A DNA stretch of 64,000 nt from a virus. Of this stretch, positions 52,788-61,283 are shown piece after piece. Position numbers and translations under genes: made by a program. The notes under the pieces are model-generated. The model ran no database searches, was not told the origin of the DNA, and saw only the letters and a list, made by a program, of their open reading frames with translations. The first letter of the stretch is position 1, and every line of letters begins with the position of its first letter. The stretch is from the IMG/VR virus record IMGVR_UViG_3300045256_000058, positions 1 to 64,000 of that record; one strand, 5' to 3'.

Positions 52788-53627
52788 TTATGCAGTAGTC
52801 GGGCTTGGCACTCTAGCATTTGTAATGAATAAATCACCATCAACACTTAGGCTAGTTAAACCAATATAAGTAAGTGCTGTTACATCAATACCGTTAAGTC
52901 CATTAGCACTTCCTTGTACTAACTTACCGTCAAGATAAGCAACTGCGGCATTAATTAATAACTTACTTCCTGTTTCGTTGTCAACGGGTTCAAGTCTTAG
53001 TACCGCAAATACGGCTTCCTTAGCCCCATTGTTAAATACAACAGTCGAACTAGCTCCTGCTGAAGATACTGTACTATCGATGTCAACTTCATTTGGATTG
53101 ACAGTAGCAGTACTTTTTCTAACAGCAGTTACTCTTGTTGGAGGAGTAAAATCTAAGTCAGCAACAGCAGATGCGGTTAAGTTCTTATCTAGGAAGATTC
53201 TGCGTGTATCGTAGTCAATACGGTCTACCACACTATTTGCAGCTACTCCATCACCAGATACAGCATCTCCAGCTTTTACACCAATAGTACTTGAGTTAAA
53301 AGTATCAGCATAAACCACATACTTCTGTCCTTTGACAGTATATACAGTTCTTGTAACAGCGGACTTAGCTGTGATACCACCAGTGCTAGTAGAAGCTACT
53401 ATATCACCAACACGAATATTATCGAATGCGCCAGCAGAACCCACAAGCTTAGTAGCTCCATTTGAAAGAGTTACGCCGCTAACTGAGATGTCTGGTGCAG
53501 AGAAATCATCGAAAGTAAGAGGAAGATAAAACTTACCAGCAGCTTCAGCTACATATCCAGCAGAGATAACTCCGTCGAATTCACTTACTACTGATTGTAG
53601 TTTTCTTTGAAACGCAATATTTACCAT
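52788..53627 (-). CDS. major tail tube protein candidate
   Basis: A 279-residue, Val/Ala/Ser/Thr-rich, beta-dominated protein of low net charge, with regular GV/SV strands (ISVSGVTLSNGATKLVG). Size, composition and place two genes after the head-tail connector and five before the tape measure fit the major tail protein that stacks into the tube. A TATAATA-type promoter sits 45 bases upstream and a hairpin follows, as expected for a highly expressed gene. No family motif is certain. Confidence 0.62.
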   Translation of the reverse strand: MVNIAFQRKLQSVVSEFDGVISAGYVAEAAGKFYLPLTFDDFSAPDISVSGVTLSNGATKLVGSAGAFDNIRVGDIVASTSTGGITAKSAVTRTVYTVKGQKYVVYADTFNSSTIGVKAGDAVSGDGVAANSVVDRIDYDTRRIFLDKNLTASAVADLDFTPPTRVTAVRKSTATVNPNEVDIDSTVSSAGASSTVVFNNGAKEAVFAVLRLEPVDNETGSKLLINAAVAYLDGKLVQGSANGLNGIDVTALTYIGLTSLSVDGDLFITNARVPSPTTA

Positions 53628-53671
53628 AGAAATATATCTCTTGTTATTTAGTTATCGTATACGTCTAAATG

Positions 53672-53682
53672 TATTATATAAC
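53672..53682 (-). promoter_or_regulatory. GTTATATAATA promoter-like element, minus strand
   Basis: Exact 11-base copy of the element at 24134-24144, on the minus strand, about 45 bases before the tail tube gene. This is a sensible place for a late promoter of an abundant structural gene. No -35 is apparent. Confidence 0.45.
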
Positions 53683-53688
53683 AGATTT

Positions 53689-54222
53689 TTATACGTTGTC
53701 GTCATCACCGTCAAGAGTAAAAATAGGACACGTAACAGTTACATACTTATAAACAGTGTTATCAGGTGCAATAAAATCTTCGTACTCAATATCAATAGTA
53801 TTCTCTCCACTATTACCCCAATCAATTTGATAGAGATTATCTAAAGAACCAGTAGACAGTACTCGTCTAATTTCTCTACCTACAAATGAAGATATATCGG
53901 CTACTTTAGTTTTTTGTGTGAAAGCAAGAGCATAAATAATCTTAAATTTAGTACTGATTTCGACTTCATTAAAACTATTAGTTTCAGAAGACCTATATAC
54001 TTTTAATACTGGAAAGTCAGTTAAAGGTACAAATAAATCATTAAAAGTACGTATACTCTTAATTACATTATATCTAAGAGCATCATAAAAAGTTTCATTT
54101 ACTTCATTAGCTATGTAATTAGCAATAAACTCACAATCTTTATCAATAAATTTATATCCAAAAGGATAAATAGGACGAGGTGCATACAAGCTTTCGTCAC
54201 TAGCCATCATGATATTTGTCAT
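53689..54222 (-). CDS. head-tail connector/tail terminator candidate
   Basis: A 177-residue protein whose first residues (MTNIMMASDESLYAPRP) lead to a mixed alpha/beta body, with an acidic end (FTLDGDDDNV). The place just before the tail tube gene is where tail terminator proteins occur in siphophages. Its ATG overlaps the stop of the 52-residue gene (ATGA), so they are translationally coupled. Assigned by context only. Confidence 0.5.
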   Translation of the reverse strand: MTNIMMASDESLYAPRPIYPFGYKFIDKDCEFIANYIANEVNETFYDALRYNVIKSIRTFNDLFVPLTDFPVLKVYRSSETNSFNEVEISTKFKIIYALAFTQKTKVADISSFVGREIRRVLSTGSLDNLYQIDWGNSGENTIDIEYEDFIAPDNTVYKYVTVTCPIFTLDGDDDNV

Positions 54223-54377
54223 TTGACCATAATTCCATTCTTCTTAATCTTTTTGAATCCCATTGCAGCAGTAGAAGGGTCAATTAAATCACTGGGTTTC
54301 ATTTCTTTTATTGCAGCAGGAATAGTTTTATTGAGATTCTTAATGATTATTTTTTCAATCTCATTACCTAAGTCCAT
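54219..54377 (-). CDS. unlisted 52-residue connector-region protein
   Basis: A 52-codon gene starting ATG at 54377 (MDLGNEIEKIIIKNLNKTIP) and ending TGA at 54219-54221, overlapping the next ATG by two bases. The upstream gene stops five bases before it. It is Lys/Ile-rich and helical with a basic end (FKKIKKNGIMVK). It fills an otherwise empty gap in a tightly packed operon, which is good evidence that it is real. Minor capsid or neck-assembly roles are possible; none is proven. Confidence 0.58.
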   Translation of the reverse strand: MDLGNEIEKIIIKNLNKTIPAAIKEMKPSDLIDPSTAAMGFKKIKKNGIMVK

Positions 54378-54382
54378 ATTAG

Positions 54383-55063
54383 TTACCAGAAATCAATCTC
54401 TGCTCTGCTTGGATTGTAATAAGTGCGGCGCTGTCGTACTCGAACACCATTACGTACTCCATAATCCCCTTCTTCTAACTTCTCAAAATTACCTGGCATG
54501 TAAAAAGACGGTTGAACATTTGCATTTAACTTATACAAATCAGTATCAGTAATACTATCACCATCAAAGTCATAACCAATTGAATCTTTCAGTGTTTCTC
54601 CTCTAAGAATGAGAGGACGAACTGTTAGCTGTTGTTTGCTCTCATCGTTTTGTAATTGATTCGAAGCATTACTGGCTCCAGGTACAAAAATACCTAAGCC
54701 ATCAAATAATACTTGAAACTCATTTAATGCTTGCTGTCTAAGTACGCTTGAATAGCTATCCGTACTATCAGAAGCTTCAGATTGAGTAGGAAAGTAAGTA
54801 ATATAAATATCACTAACGATAAGTTTTTCTACAATTGATTGAAGATATGGATGCTCGTTTACTAACGGCATTTGATAAATCATACCGAGAAACATATCTG
54901 CAAATTCTTCAATACCTGACCCCACAATGTAAATAAGGTCAGTACCAATCTGAGTACCAGTAATACCTGTAAGACCGTAATCCGTAGAATCTACAACACT
55001 AATCCTACTTTCTAATCTCTTAGAAATACTAGCAATTTTTCCATACTTAAGTGTATTACTCAT
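54383..55063 (-). CDS. putative head-tail connector protein
   Basis: A 226-residue protein with helical N-terminal half, an Ile/Tyr-rich middle (ISDIYITYFPTQSEASDSTDSY) and a basic C-terminus (GVRVRQRRTYYNPSRAEID). It overlaps the 197-residue gene by eight bases and lies between the capsid/adaptor genes and the tail tube, where neck proteins are encoded. No family match is certain. Confidence 0.5.
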   Translation of the reverse strand: MSNTLKYGKIASISKRLESRISVVDSTDYGLTGITGTQIGTDLIYIVGSGIEEFADMFLGMIYQMPLVNEHPYLQSIVEKLIVSDIYITYFPTQSEASDSTDSYSSVLRQQALNEFQVLFDGLGIFVPGASNASNQLQNDESKQQLTVRPLILRGETLKDSIGYDFDGDSITDTDLYKLNANVQPSFYMPGNFEKLEEGDYGVRNGVRVRQRRTYYNPSRAEIDFW

Positions 55064-55649
55064 TACCTAGCCCTAATCCACTTCTTACACTACGTTGCAA
55101 TTCTTTATCTAGTCCTAATGCTTTCGCACTACTTCTAGCTTCTCTTAGCACTCCAGTACTTGTGTTTACCCATCCTCTAGCTTCTCTAATGGATGCTAAC
55201 CCAAGCTCACGTTGTTTACGTTGTTCTTGAATTTTACGTCTAGTTTCAGGGTCTACATTAATTAAGTTAATCTCATTACGTTTAGCTCTTGTAGTGGCTA
55301 GTGGAGGATTCATCATATCCTCATACTGTGACTGAAGGGTAGAAAACTGCTCAGGAGATAGTCGTTGTAAATCCTCATAGCTCATATATTGAAAAGGATG
55401 TAATGGAGGTGAAGCAACCATATTATCCTGTGGTATCGGCATATTTGCATTAGGAGCAAAATTAGCTAGGTTAGTTAAACTATTCGCAAAAGTCATTTTT
55501 CTATTTGTATTAAGTAGATTAGGAACTACACCAATTCGTTTAGCACCCATTTTTCTAATCTTACCTCCTAATGGACGTTGCACTTTAATACCCGGAGAAT
55601 AGTTTCTCCAATTTTGTTCAAGCTGATTTACAAGTACGTTTCCTGGCAT
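55056..55649 (-). CDS. putative virion protein with internal ANF motif
   Basis: A 197-residue Asn/Arg/Leu-rich basic protein. Residues about 50-70 read FANSLTNLANFAPNANMP, containing ANF as in the small virion proteins; the C-terminus is helical and basic. It shares a one-base overlap with the HhH protein upstream and eight bases with the next gene. Possibly a neck or internal capsid protein. Confidence 0.5.
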   Translation of the reverse strand: MPGNVLVNQLEQNWRNYSPGIKVQRPLGGKIRKMGAKRIGVVPNLLNTNRKMTFANSLTNLANFAPNANMPIPQDNMVASPPLHPFQYMSYEDLQRLSPEQFSTLQSQYEDMMNPPLATTRAKRNEINLINVDPETRRKIQEQRKQRELGLASIREARGWVNTSTGVLREARSSAKALGLDKELQRSVRSGLGLGNE

Positions 55650-56137
55650 TATAAATACTTAATAGCGTTGTCGTTAGAATAGGGGACTACTGTTTCAAAA
55701 TCTATATCAAATATATCTTGCCAATGTCTTCCACCTTTTAGAGGAACTCTTTTATCTAGTTCCATTTCAGTTGTAAATCTCTCTTTAGCTCTTTCAGCAA
55801 CTACTTTATTAGCAGTAATCTTACCGATGTATTTTAATGCTGCAATTTCTTCAAGCGTAGCTGAGTTAATCTTCAAACTCTCTTTTACAACTGTCTCTGT
55901 TACTGGCTCTAATACTTTTTCAGTAATATCAAAACTATTGTCAGGTGTGGCGCTAAATTTCTTCTCAACCACTTTATCTACTTCAGGTACTTTCTTTGTC
56001 GGAATTTCAATGTCTGCTAGAGTAACAATACTTTTTCTTCTTGCTTCTGCTAGGTCAATATCTTTTTCATCATGTACACCAGCAGGAACCACTGTTCCGT
56101 GAAAGTTAACGTATGCTGTATGTAATTTATATTTCAT
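55649..56137 (-). CDS. helix-hairpin-helix protein, head-tail adaptor candidate
   Basis: The 162-residue protein has a C-terminal helix-hairpin-helix motif (INSATLEEIAALKYIGKITA at about 101-120), the pattern of DNA-contacting hairpins. The N-terminal half is basic and hydrophilic. It is the first gene after the capsid-gene terminator, so it opens the neck/tail transcript. Phage head-completion proteins of this size are common here, but the HhH makes DNA contact likely. Confidence 0.6.
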   Translation of the reverse strand: MKYKLHTAYVNFHGTVVPAGVHDEKDIDLAEARRKSIVTLADIEIPTKKVPEVDKVVEKKFSATPDNSFDITEKVLEPVTETVVKESLKINSATLEEIAALKYIGKITANKVVAERAKERFTTEMELDKRVPLKGGRHWQDIFDIDFETVVPYSNDNAIKYL

Positions 56138-56188
56138 AACTACTCTTAAATAACTATTCTTATTCTACTATAAGATTACCTAAGACAC

Positions 56189-56214
56189 TAAAAAACCTCC
56201 CATAAAGAGAGGTT
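56189..56214 (-). terminator. rho-independent terminator after the major capsid gene
   Basis: On the minus strand AACCTC (from 56214) pairs with GAGGTT (to 56194) around a nine-base loop, followed by a TTTTTT run (56194-56189). This is a classic intrinsic terminator, placed 38 bases after the capsid gene stop. It would limit read-through into the neck genes. Confidence 0.75.
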
Positions 56215-56251
56215 AATTAGTTTTATTCCGACTTATTTATTCGCGTCTAGT

Positions 56252-57424
56252 TTACGCAAAGTTAAAGTCTTCAAGGTGCATTGCTGTTTCTAGGTCGTTC
56301 AGGTCACATACCTTACGTGCCATACCTTGCTTAGAAATAGTTGGTGCAGTAACAATCATCATACTTGCTGTTGCTGAAATATCTAGAGGTGGTTCCTTAG
56401 ACTTTTCATAAGTACGTTGATACACACCAGCTTTTCCATTGTTTTCTAGAGTTCCACCCAAGCAACGTTCAGCCATTCCCTTCTTCAGGAATACGATGCG
56501 AGTAGGGTCTAGATAACGAGTAGGAATATTATTACCAGTGTTGTCACCATCTAGTTCAAAGTGGTCATCAACAGTTGTAATTGCAGGAAGGAATCTACGA
56601 CGCATTACTTCATTAAGTTGCTCGATAGATACTGTACCTGTCATTGTGCTACCAACAGTTAAGCTGGCAACAACTGCTTCCTTCACAGACTTTTGACGAA
56701 GTAAACAATGTAGAAGTTGTTCTGACATTGCAATTTCATCAGCAGGGAATCCATTCGTGTACTTGTACACATAATGCATGTCCACCAAGTCTTGAATACC
56801 ATCAGCAGTTTCAAACTCAGTCCATTGACGGTCGCCTGTCAAAGGAGCAGGGTAGTGATTGTAAGGAGCATCAAGTGCTTTCTTCCAATCTAGGTTGATG
56901 TTAAGACCAGTACGACTATCCGTGTACTGCATCGAACCTGTTTGAAGTACCTGCCATGCAAGGTAATCTAGAAGGTTAATATGCCCTCTTACTAGAGCAG
57001 AAAGAGTACCAAAAATCAATTCTGCAAGTGAGTTGTCTTGTCCAACTTGAATCTTATCTGTACCAACAGAGATGTTTTGAACAGTGATGCCCTTAGCTCT
57101 TGCGAACTCTTGAACATCCTTCATTCTCCATTGTAAGTCTTCATTCCATTCGTGGCGCAGAGCAGCCTTGAATAGCTTTGCTTGGACTTGACTGAACTTA
57201 CCTTTGGCAATTGATGGGTATTCAGCACCCGTTGCGACTAGAGACGCGATTGGGTCTACTTGCTCAGTAATGTATGCCAACCAATCACGACCATCTTTAG
57301 TCTTCATTGGTACATATTTATCGAGAACTCTAGAACGTTCTTTAAGCTGACGAAGAGTAGTATCAACTACCATATCGGCTGTTCTAGATTCTCTTTGCCC
57401 TTTTAGCCAAGTTTCAATATACAT
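56252..57424 (-). CDS. major capsid protein
   Basis: The 390-residue protein matches HK97-fold capsid patterns of the gpE-like family: VPMKTKDGRDWLAYI near 38-52, GAEYPSIAKGKFSQVQAKLF near 67-86, an E-loop-like basic region and a long C-terminal domain (RTYEKSKEPPLDISATASM ... LDNLETAM-like end). Scaffold candidate and second head gene lie just upstream and a strong terminator follows, as for the most abundant phage gene. There is no N-terminal delta region, which fits a separately encoded scaffold. Confidence 0.8.
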   Translation of the reverse strand: MYIETWLKGQRESRTADMVVDTTLRQLKERSRVLDKYVPMKTKDGRDWLAYITEQVDPIASLVATGAEYPSIAKGKFSQVQAKLFKAALRHEWNEDLQWRMKDVQEFARAKGITVQNISVGTDKIQVGQDNSLAELIFGTLSALVRGHINLLDYLAWQVLQTGSMQYTDSRTGLNINLDWKKALDAPYNHYPAPLTGDRQWTEFETADGIQDLVDMHYVYKYTNGFPADEIAMSEQLLHCLLRQKSVKEAVVASLTVGSTMTGTVSIEQLNEVMRRRFLPAITTVDDHFELDGDNTGNNIPTRYLDPTRIVFLKKGMAERCLGGTLENNGKAGVYQRTYEKSKEPPLDISATASMMIVTAPTISKQGMARKVCDLNDLETAMHLEDFNFA

Positions 57425-57440
57425 TTTTTTCTATATCTCC

Positions 57441-58331
57441 TTAAGCGTTGCGGTAGAATCTCTTGTAAATACGCAAATCACTTAATTTACGTTTAATTTG
57501 TAGGTCGATATATGGTAGATTTTGTTCATACACACCATCGGCTTCAGCAATAGGTGCAATGTGTTCCATTGGCACTTCACTAAAGTCTAGGTTATGCGGG
57601 TAAATACCCAAGAATTCATCTACTCTTGTACCTACAGGTGAGCCACTAGGTAGTGCATAAGCAGCGTTAGCAGCTAGAGTTGCTACTCTTTCACCAGCAT
57701 TGTTAGGTGCAGCGATAGAAAGAATAGTTCCAAGAGGAATAATGCAATCACCTAAGTATCCAGGTTCAGTTGTATTAACGGTTAGAGTAGCTCCACCCGC
57801 TGAACTAAAGGTACTAATTGAATAAGCATCATTAGCTCTAAACAGCAGAGTTCCTGTGCTTCCGATTTGAGTGACGGTTACACCAGCGGCAAGAAGTGCT
57901 GCTGCGTTAGCAGTTACAAATGCTGCGGCTGTGTTGTTTCCAGTCGGAGTTGCAGGTGCAGTTACACTGTAAACTGTGTTTCCAATCTTGATTGAATACA
58001 CGTCATCTTGTGTAAGTGTTCCACCAATAGTTACTTTTGCGTAACCAGCAACACCATAAAGAACATCCCCTACCTTGAATTGGTAAGAAGGATATCCTAA
58101 GCTAACTGCGGTTGAGTTTGTAGCTGTAGCAGCAGTTAGTCTTGTACGAGGAAGGAATCTAACTGCATCATCGATACCGACAATGAAGCTTCCTTCTGGT
58201 ACTAATTTTCTAGCATCGATATTAGGAAGTACATCTTCTCCTTTAAGGACAACTGAAAATGGTGTACGCACCATTGTTTGCCCAAAGAGAATTGGCTTAC
58301 CAGCACCGAATTGTTTTACTTTAATAAACAT
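57441..58331 (-). CDS. head protein with immunoglobulin-like insert
   Basis: A 296-residue protein. The two ends are mixed alpha/beta (VEFGAGKPILFGQTMV-like start, and ISPIYKRFYRNA-like end), and residues 100-190 form an Ala/Thr-rich beta insert (YSIKIGNTVYSVTAPATPTG) of immunoglobulin type. Size and place between scaffold and capsid suggest a head decoration or head-completion protein. Confidence 0.55.
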   Translation of the reverse strand: MFIKVKQFGAGKPILFGQTMVRTPFSVVLKGEDVLPNIDARKLVPEGSFIVGIDDAVRFLPRTRLTAATATNSTAVSLGYPSYQFKVGDVLYGVAGYAKVTIGGTLTQDDVYSIKIGNTVYSVTAPATPTGNNTAAAFVTANAAALLAAGVTVTQIGSTGTLLFRANDAYSISTFSSAGGATLTVNTTEPGYLGDCIIPLGTILSIAAPNNAGERVATLAANAAYALPSGSPVGTRVDEFLGIYPHNLDFSEVPMEHIAPIAEADGVYEQNLPYIDLQIKRKLSDLRIYKRFYRNA

Positions 58332-58353
58332 TTGTGTTATACCTCGTTATCTC

Positions 58354-59172
58354 TTAGTTACCAAAAATAGCATCGAGGTCGCTCTTAACTACTTCATCAA
58401 GTGAAGCTGAGAAGTTAGCTACTGCTGCTTCATCTTCAGTGATGCTATAGTCTTTGAACTCTACGAAATCAGAAGCACTTGTTAGCATTCCTAGTGCATA
58501 ACGTGTAGCAAACAACATTGTGTCAACGTCTACACCATTGTCAGTAGCAATCTTTGCAAATCTAGCAACTCTTTGATTTTCATCAGCAAAGTCACCGATA
58601 AGCATTGCTTTGTATGACGGAGGTAGCAATTGAGCGTCTACATATCTTGAAGCTAATGTATCTAGATTCTTTAGTTCGCTAGAAAGAGCATTAGTGTATT
58701 CAAAAGATGCAAGACGGCTGTTTACGTTCGAAATTTGATTCTTTAATTGGTTATTCTCATTTTGGATATATGAGAAGTATGCTGAAGGTACAGCACCGTA
58801 ACCATATGCAGCCGCAGCCATGTCTTCGGTTTCTCCCATTCCCATGTTGTCTTCATCAGCTTGACCAGCACCTAATTCGTCACTTTCAAGTTGACCAATT
58901 AAGTCTTGACGGTCTTGTGCGTCAACAGAAGTAGCCACATTAACGATTACTTCTAGGTCTTCATCATCTGCTTCTGGAAAGCTTTCAACGATTCCAGCAA
59001 GTAGATTTTCATCTTCTACGATTGTGTCGCCTTGGATAATTGCAACAACTTCTTCTTCAGATAGTCCTGTAGAGTCCATAATTGCTTGAATACCACTATC
59101 CATGTCGCCATATTGGGCTTCAATTAAGTCTAGTAGTAGTTCTCCAAAAGCATTAGTAGGATTAAGTTCCAT
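58354..59172 (-). CDS. scaffold/assembly protein candidate
   Basis: The 272-residue acidic protein is encoded upstream of the capsid genes. Residues 8-55 form a helical module (FGELLLDLIEAQYGD ... GLSEEEVVAII) shared with the small protein at 13942-14505. An acidic linker follows, then AYFSY near residues 130-134, then a coiled coil (NENNQLKNQISNVNSRLASF). The C-terminus carries VANFSASLDEVV. Acidic, coiled-coil and placed before the capsid gene, it fits a scaffold. The AYFSY and ANFS motifs match those of likely packaged proteins, so they could be cleavage or targeting sites. Confidence 0.65.
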   Translation of the reverse strand: MELNPTNAFGELLLDLIEAQYGDMDSGIQAIMDSTGLSEEEVVAIIQGDTIVEDENLLAGIVESFPEADDEDLEVIVNVATSVDAQDRQDLIGQLESDELGAGQADEDNMGMGETEDMAAAAYGYGAVPSAYFSYIQNENNQLKNQISNVNSRLASFEYTNALSSELKNLDTLASRYVDAQLLPPSYKAMLIGDFADENQRVARFAKIATDNGVDVDTMLFATRYALGMLTSASDFVEFKDYSITEDEAAVANFSASLDEVVKSDLDAIFGN

Positions 59173-59202
59173 ATTTTTTACTGTCTCCTATTCATGTATT
59201 TT

Positions 59203-59769
59203 CTAATACATTCCGGGTTGTTTGTTTTGATTCATCAATGCGTTAGCTCCCATTCCAGCACCTAATGCACCTACACCAATTGCTCCAGCCCCGGCAATAT
59301 TCTTAGCGGTATCACTTCCTAGCTTTTGACCTACGTTACCCCAGCGTTGTACTCCTCTTGTACCTTGGTTATATTGATTAATACCTTGGTTTAGATTACC
59401 CCAACGTTGTCCGAACGCTTCTTGTTGTTGAGCTAGTTGTTGCGCTCTTGATGCACTATCTCCGACTTGTCCAGCACGTTGTTGTAACTGTCCCGCCTGC
59501 TTTTGATACATCTGATTGCCGCGCTTGTTTAGAGCCATCATGCCGTCTTCACCCGCTTGTACTAGACCTCTACCTTGTTTATTGATAATTTGTCCAGCAG
59601 CAGCAGCTTGATTTCCAGCACGATTACCTAAATACTGCACACCTTTTTGTAATGGATTAAGAATTGCTTCTCCAAGTCCAGCTACAAAGAAGTTAGCTGT
59701 ATTAGGATTTTGTCCTGTGCGGTAGCTAAAATAAGCGTTAGCACTGTTATATCTATATCCTCTTTTCAT
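59203..59769 (-). CDS. internal virion protein candidate with AYFSY and TANFF motifs
   Basis: A 188-residue Gln/Gly-rich protein starting MKRGYRYNSANAYFSY, with TANFF near residues 24-28. The 5-mer AYFSY is identical to the one in the scaffold candidate upstream. The middle is Gln-rich helix (QQAEAFGQRWGNL-like) and the end a glycine zipper (AGAGAIGVGALGAGMGANAL). It precedes the terminator-like hairpin upstream and sits next to the scaffold. I infer an internal or ejected capsid protein. Confidence 0.58.
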   Translation of the reverse strand: MKRGYRYNSANAYFSYRTGQNPNTANFFVAGLGEAILNPLQKGVQYLGNRAGNQAAAAGQIINKQGRGLVQAGEDGMMALNKRGNQMYQKQAGQLQQRAGQVGDSASRAQQLAQQQEAFGQRWGNLNQGINQYNQGTRGVQRWGNVGQKLGSDTAKNIAGAGAIGVGALGAGMGANALMNQNKQPGMY

Positions 59770-59796
59770 GCTTGTTTTTAAGCCTATATATAAAAG

Positions 59797-59828
59797 AAAA
59801 ATATTAGATTACAATCTCTAATATTTTT
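59797..59828. terminator. bidirectional terminator-like hairpin
   Basis: AAAAATATTAGA (59797-59808) and TCTAATATTTTT (59817-59828) are exact complements with an eight-base loop, giving a 12-bp stem with A-runs on one side and T-runs on the other. The stem is AT-rich, so termination is probably modest. It separates the 190-residue gene from the 188-residue gene. Confidence 0.5.
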
Positions 59829-59878
59829 ACTTTAGGGTATTTAATTGAGTTAGAAAATATAAATACGCTACTTAGTCG

Positions 59879-60421
59879 TTAAGCGCTTACAATTGGTTGA
59901 TTTTCTATATTTTGTGAAGAATCAGGTAATTCATTTAACTTACGTAATGCTAACCCTGCCCCTGCGCCTAATGCTCCAAGTCCTCCAACAGTACCCGCAG
60001 TTCCTAATAAAAATCTATTTGCAGCTTGTCTTTGCTCTACTGGTGATGAAAGTATTTGTACTCCTCGTTGTTTTAGTTGAGTACCTCTTACATATTTAGA
60101 GCTAGTAGGTACATTGGTAGTTCTTAAAGCTGCTCCTTTTACAACACTACCTAATCCAACACCCGCACCAATATCTTCTTGCACGCCTCTTAAATATTGA
60201 CCGGGAGTATTTGATACGCGAGGTAAATATCTATCCTTAAACTGCTTTAGCTGCATTGCATGATTTTCTATCACATCAGGATTATCAGGTATCATATTGC
60301 CTACCATACCCATCATTGGAGATGTAGGACTATTACCAGATGCTAAACCTAATGTATTCCAGAGTTGTTGTTTCGCTTGCCCCATAAAGGCAAAGTTAGA
60401 AAACCTAGTTGTATGTAACAT
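59879..60421 (-). CDS. glycine-zipper virion protein with FSNFAFM motif
   Basis: A protein of about 180 residues. I choose the ATG at 60421 (MLHTTRFSNFAFMGQ), since its start reproduces the aromatic motif of its neighbours; 60451 is an alternative. The C-terminal part is a Gly-rich hydrophobic segment (TAGTVGGLGALGAGAGLAL) followed by LRKLNELPDSSQ. It overlaps the end of the upstream gene by 17 bases. Its place and design suit an ejected internal protein. Confidence 0.55.
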   Translation of the reverse strand: MLHTTRFSNFAFMGQAKQQLWNTLGLASGNSPTSPMMGMVGNMIPDNPDVIENHAMQLKQFKDRYLPRVSNTPGQYLRGVQEDIGAGVGLGSVVKGAALRTTNVPTSSKYVRGTQLKQRGVQILSSPVEQRQAANRFLLGTAGTVGGLGALGAGAGLALRKLNELPDSSQNIENQPIVSA

Positions 60422-61283
60422 TGACTTGTGGCATTCTTGCAAGAGCATCATTTTTCATAACCTTAATTTTACTAGCAATTGCGGCTCTATTGTTATAAAC
60501 CCTACCTCCTAAATCTCCTGCAATATAACCACCAAGAGCATTAGTCCCTATCTTGTAAAGCCTATCCATCGGTGATACTTCAGGTTCGAGTATATTATCT
60601 GATTGTTCAGTTGCACCTTTTACTACACCTAATCCTAATCCTAATTTACGAGTATATGAAAGAGGGGCTTGCATCGCTCTTTCTACTGGTTGTAATGATG
60701 TAATTCGAGTAGGTATTGCAACAAAAGATGCTATCGAGTTGTGTTTTTTCATAAATTGTAACTGCCCACTATCTGCTATTGCTGTTGGTATGTGTTCTGA
60801 TAACTGAGATACGGTTCCATGTAAATCATTAATTTGCTTTTGAAGTACACCTCTTGTTACTCCAGCACCTACACCTACACCTAGTAATCTAAAAGCATTT
60901 TGTCTTTTATATTTTTTGAAATCATTCTGTAATATTCCGAGTTGTGCCGCTATACCATCATTAGGCTCACCGAATACGTACTTATTTGCATAGTTAAGTG
61001 CATCCGTATTATTAACACCTCTAACTCTATTTAGTAATACTCCACCACTTAATCCAGTTAAAGTACCTAATGTTGCTCCTCCAGCTACATTCAATGCTCC
61101 CTTTGCAATTGCTTTCGGTAAAGGCATTCCTTCATCTTGAGCATCTTGTATAGTTTTTTCTAATCCCATACCTCCGCCGATAACCGCACCAATTTGAGAA
61201 CCTCTAACTAATGGAGATACACCACTAGGAGCATTAGCTAGAGGAATAGAAGGAATAGGAGAATGTAGAGTTAGATTAGCCAT
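60405..61283 (-). CDS. glycine-zipper hairpin protein (ejection protein candidate)
   Basis: A 292-residue protein with several Gly-rich hydrophobic segments: GAVIGGGMGLEKT near 31-43, GGATLGTLTGLSGGVLL near 68-84 and LGVVKGATEQSDN ... RLYKIGTNALGGYIAG near 225-260. The last segment aligns with KGGLEQDDN ... RLLKVMTNSGAGALLG in the 515-residue neighbour, so they share a duplicated hairpin module. KKHNSIASF near residues 175-183 has an aromatic F after an S-rich stretch. It overlaps the upstream gene by eight bases. Confidence 0.6.
   Translation of the reverse strand: MANLTLHSPIPSIPLANAPSGVSPLVRGSQIGAVIGGGMGLEKTIQDAQDEGMPLPKAIAKGALNVAGGATLGTLTGLSGGVLLNRVRGVNNTDALNYANKYVFGEPNDGIAAQLGILQNDFKKYKRQNAFRLLGVGVGAGVTRGVLQKQINDLHGTVSQLSEHIPTAIADSGQLQFMKKHNSIASFVAIPTRITSLQPVERAMQAPLSYTRKLGLGLGVVKGATEQSDNILEPEVSPMDRLYKIGTNALGGYIAGDLGGRVYNNRAAIASKIKVMKNDALARMPQVNVTYN

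Noticed and set aside
54223-54552. Plus-strand 109-codon frame
   Set aside because: Lies antisense to two tightly packed minus-strand genes, including the 52-codon gene at 54219-54377.
60620-60645. CCTAATCCTAATCCTAAT tandem triplet
   Set aside because: Short coding repeat of Gly/Leu codons inside the 292-residue gene; no sign of origin iterons or a CRISPR.
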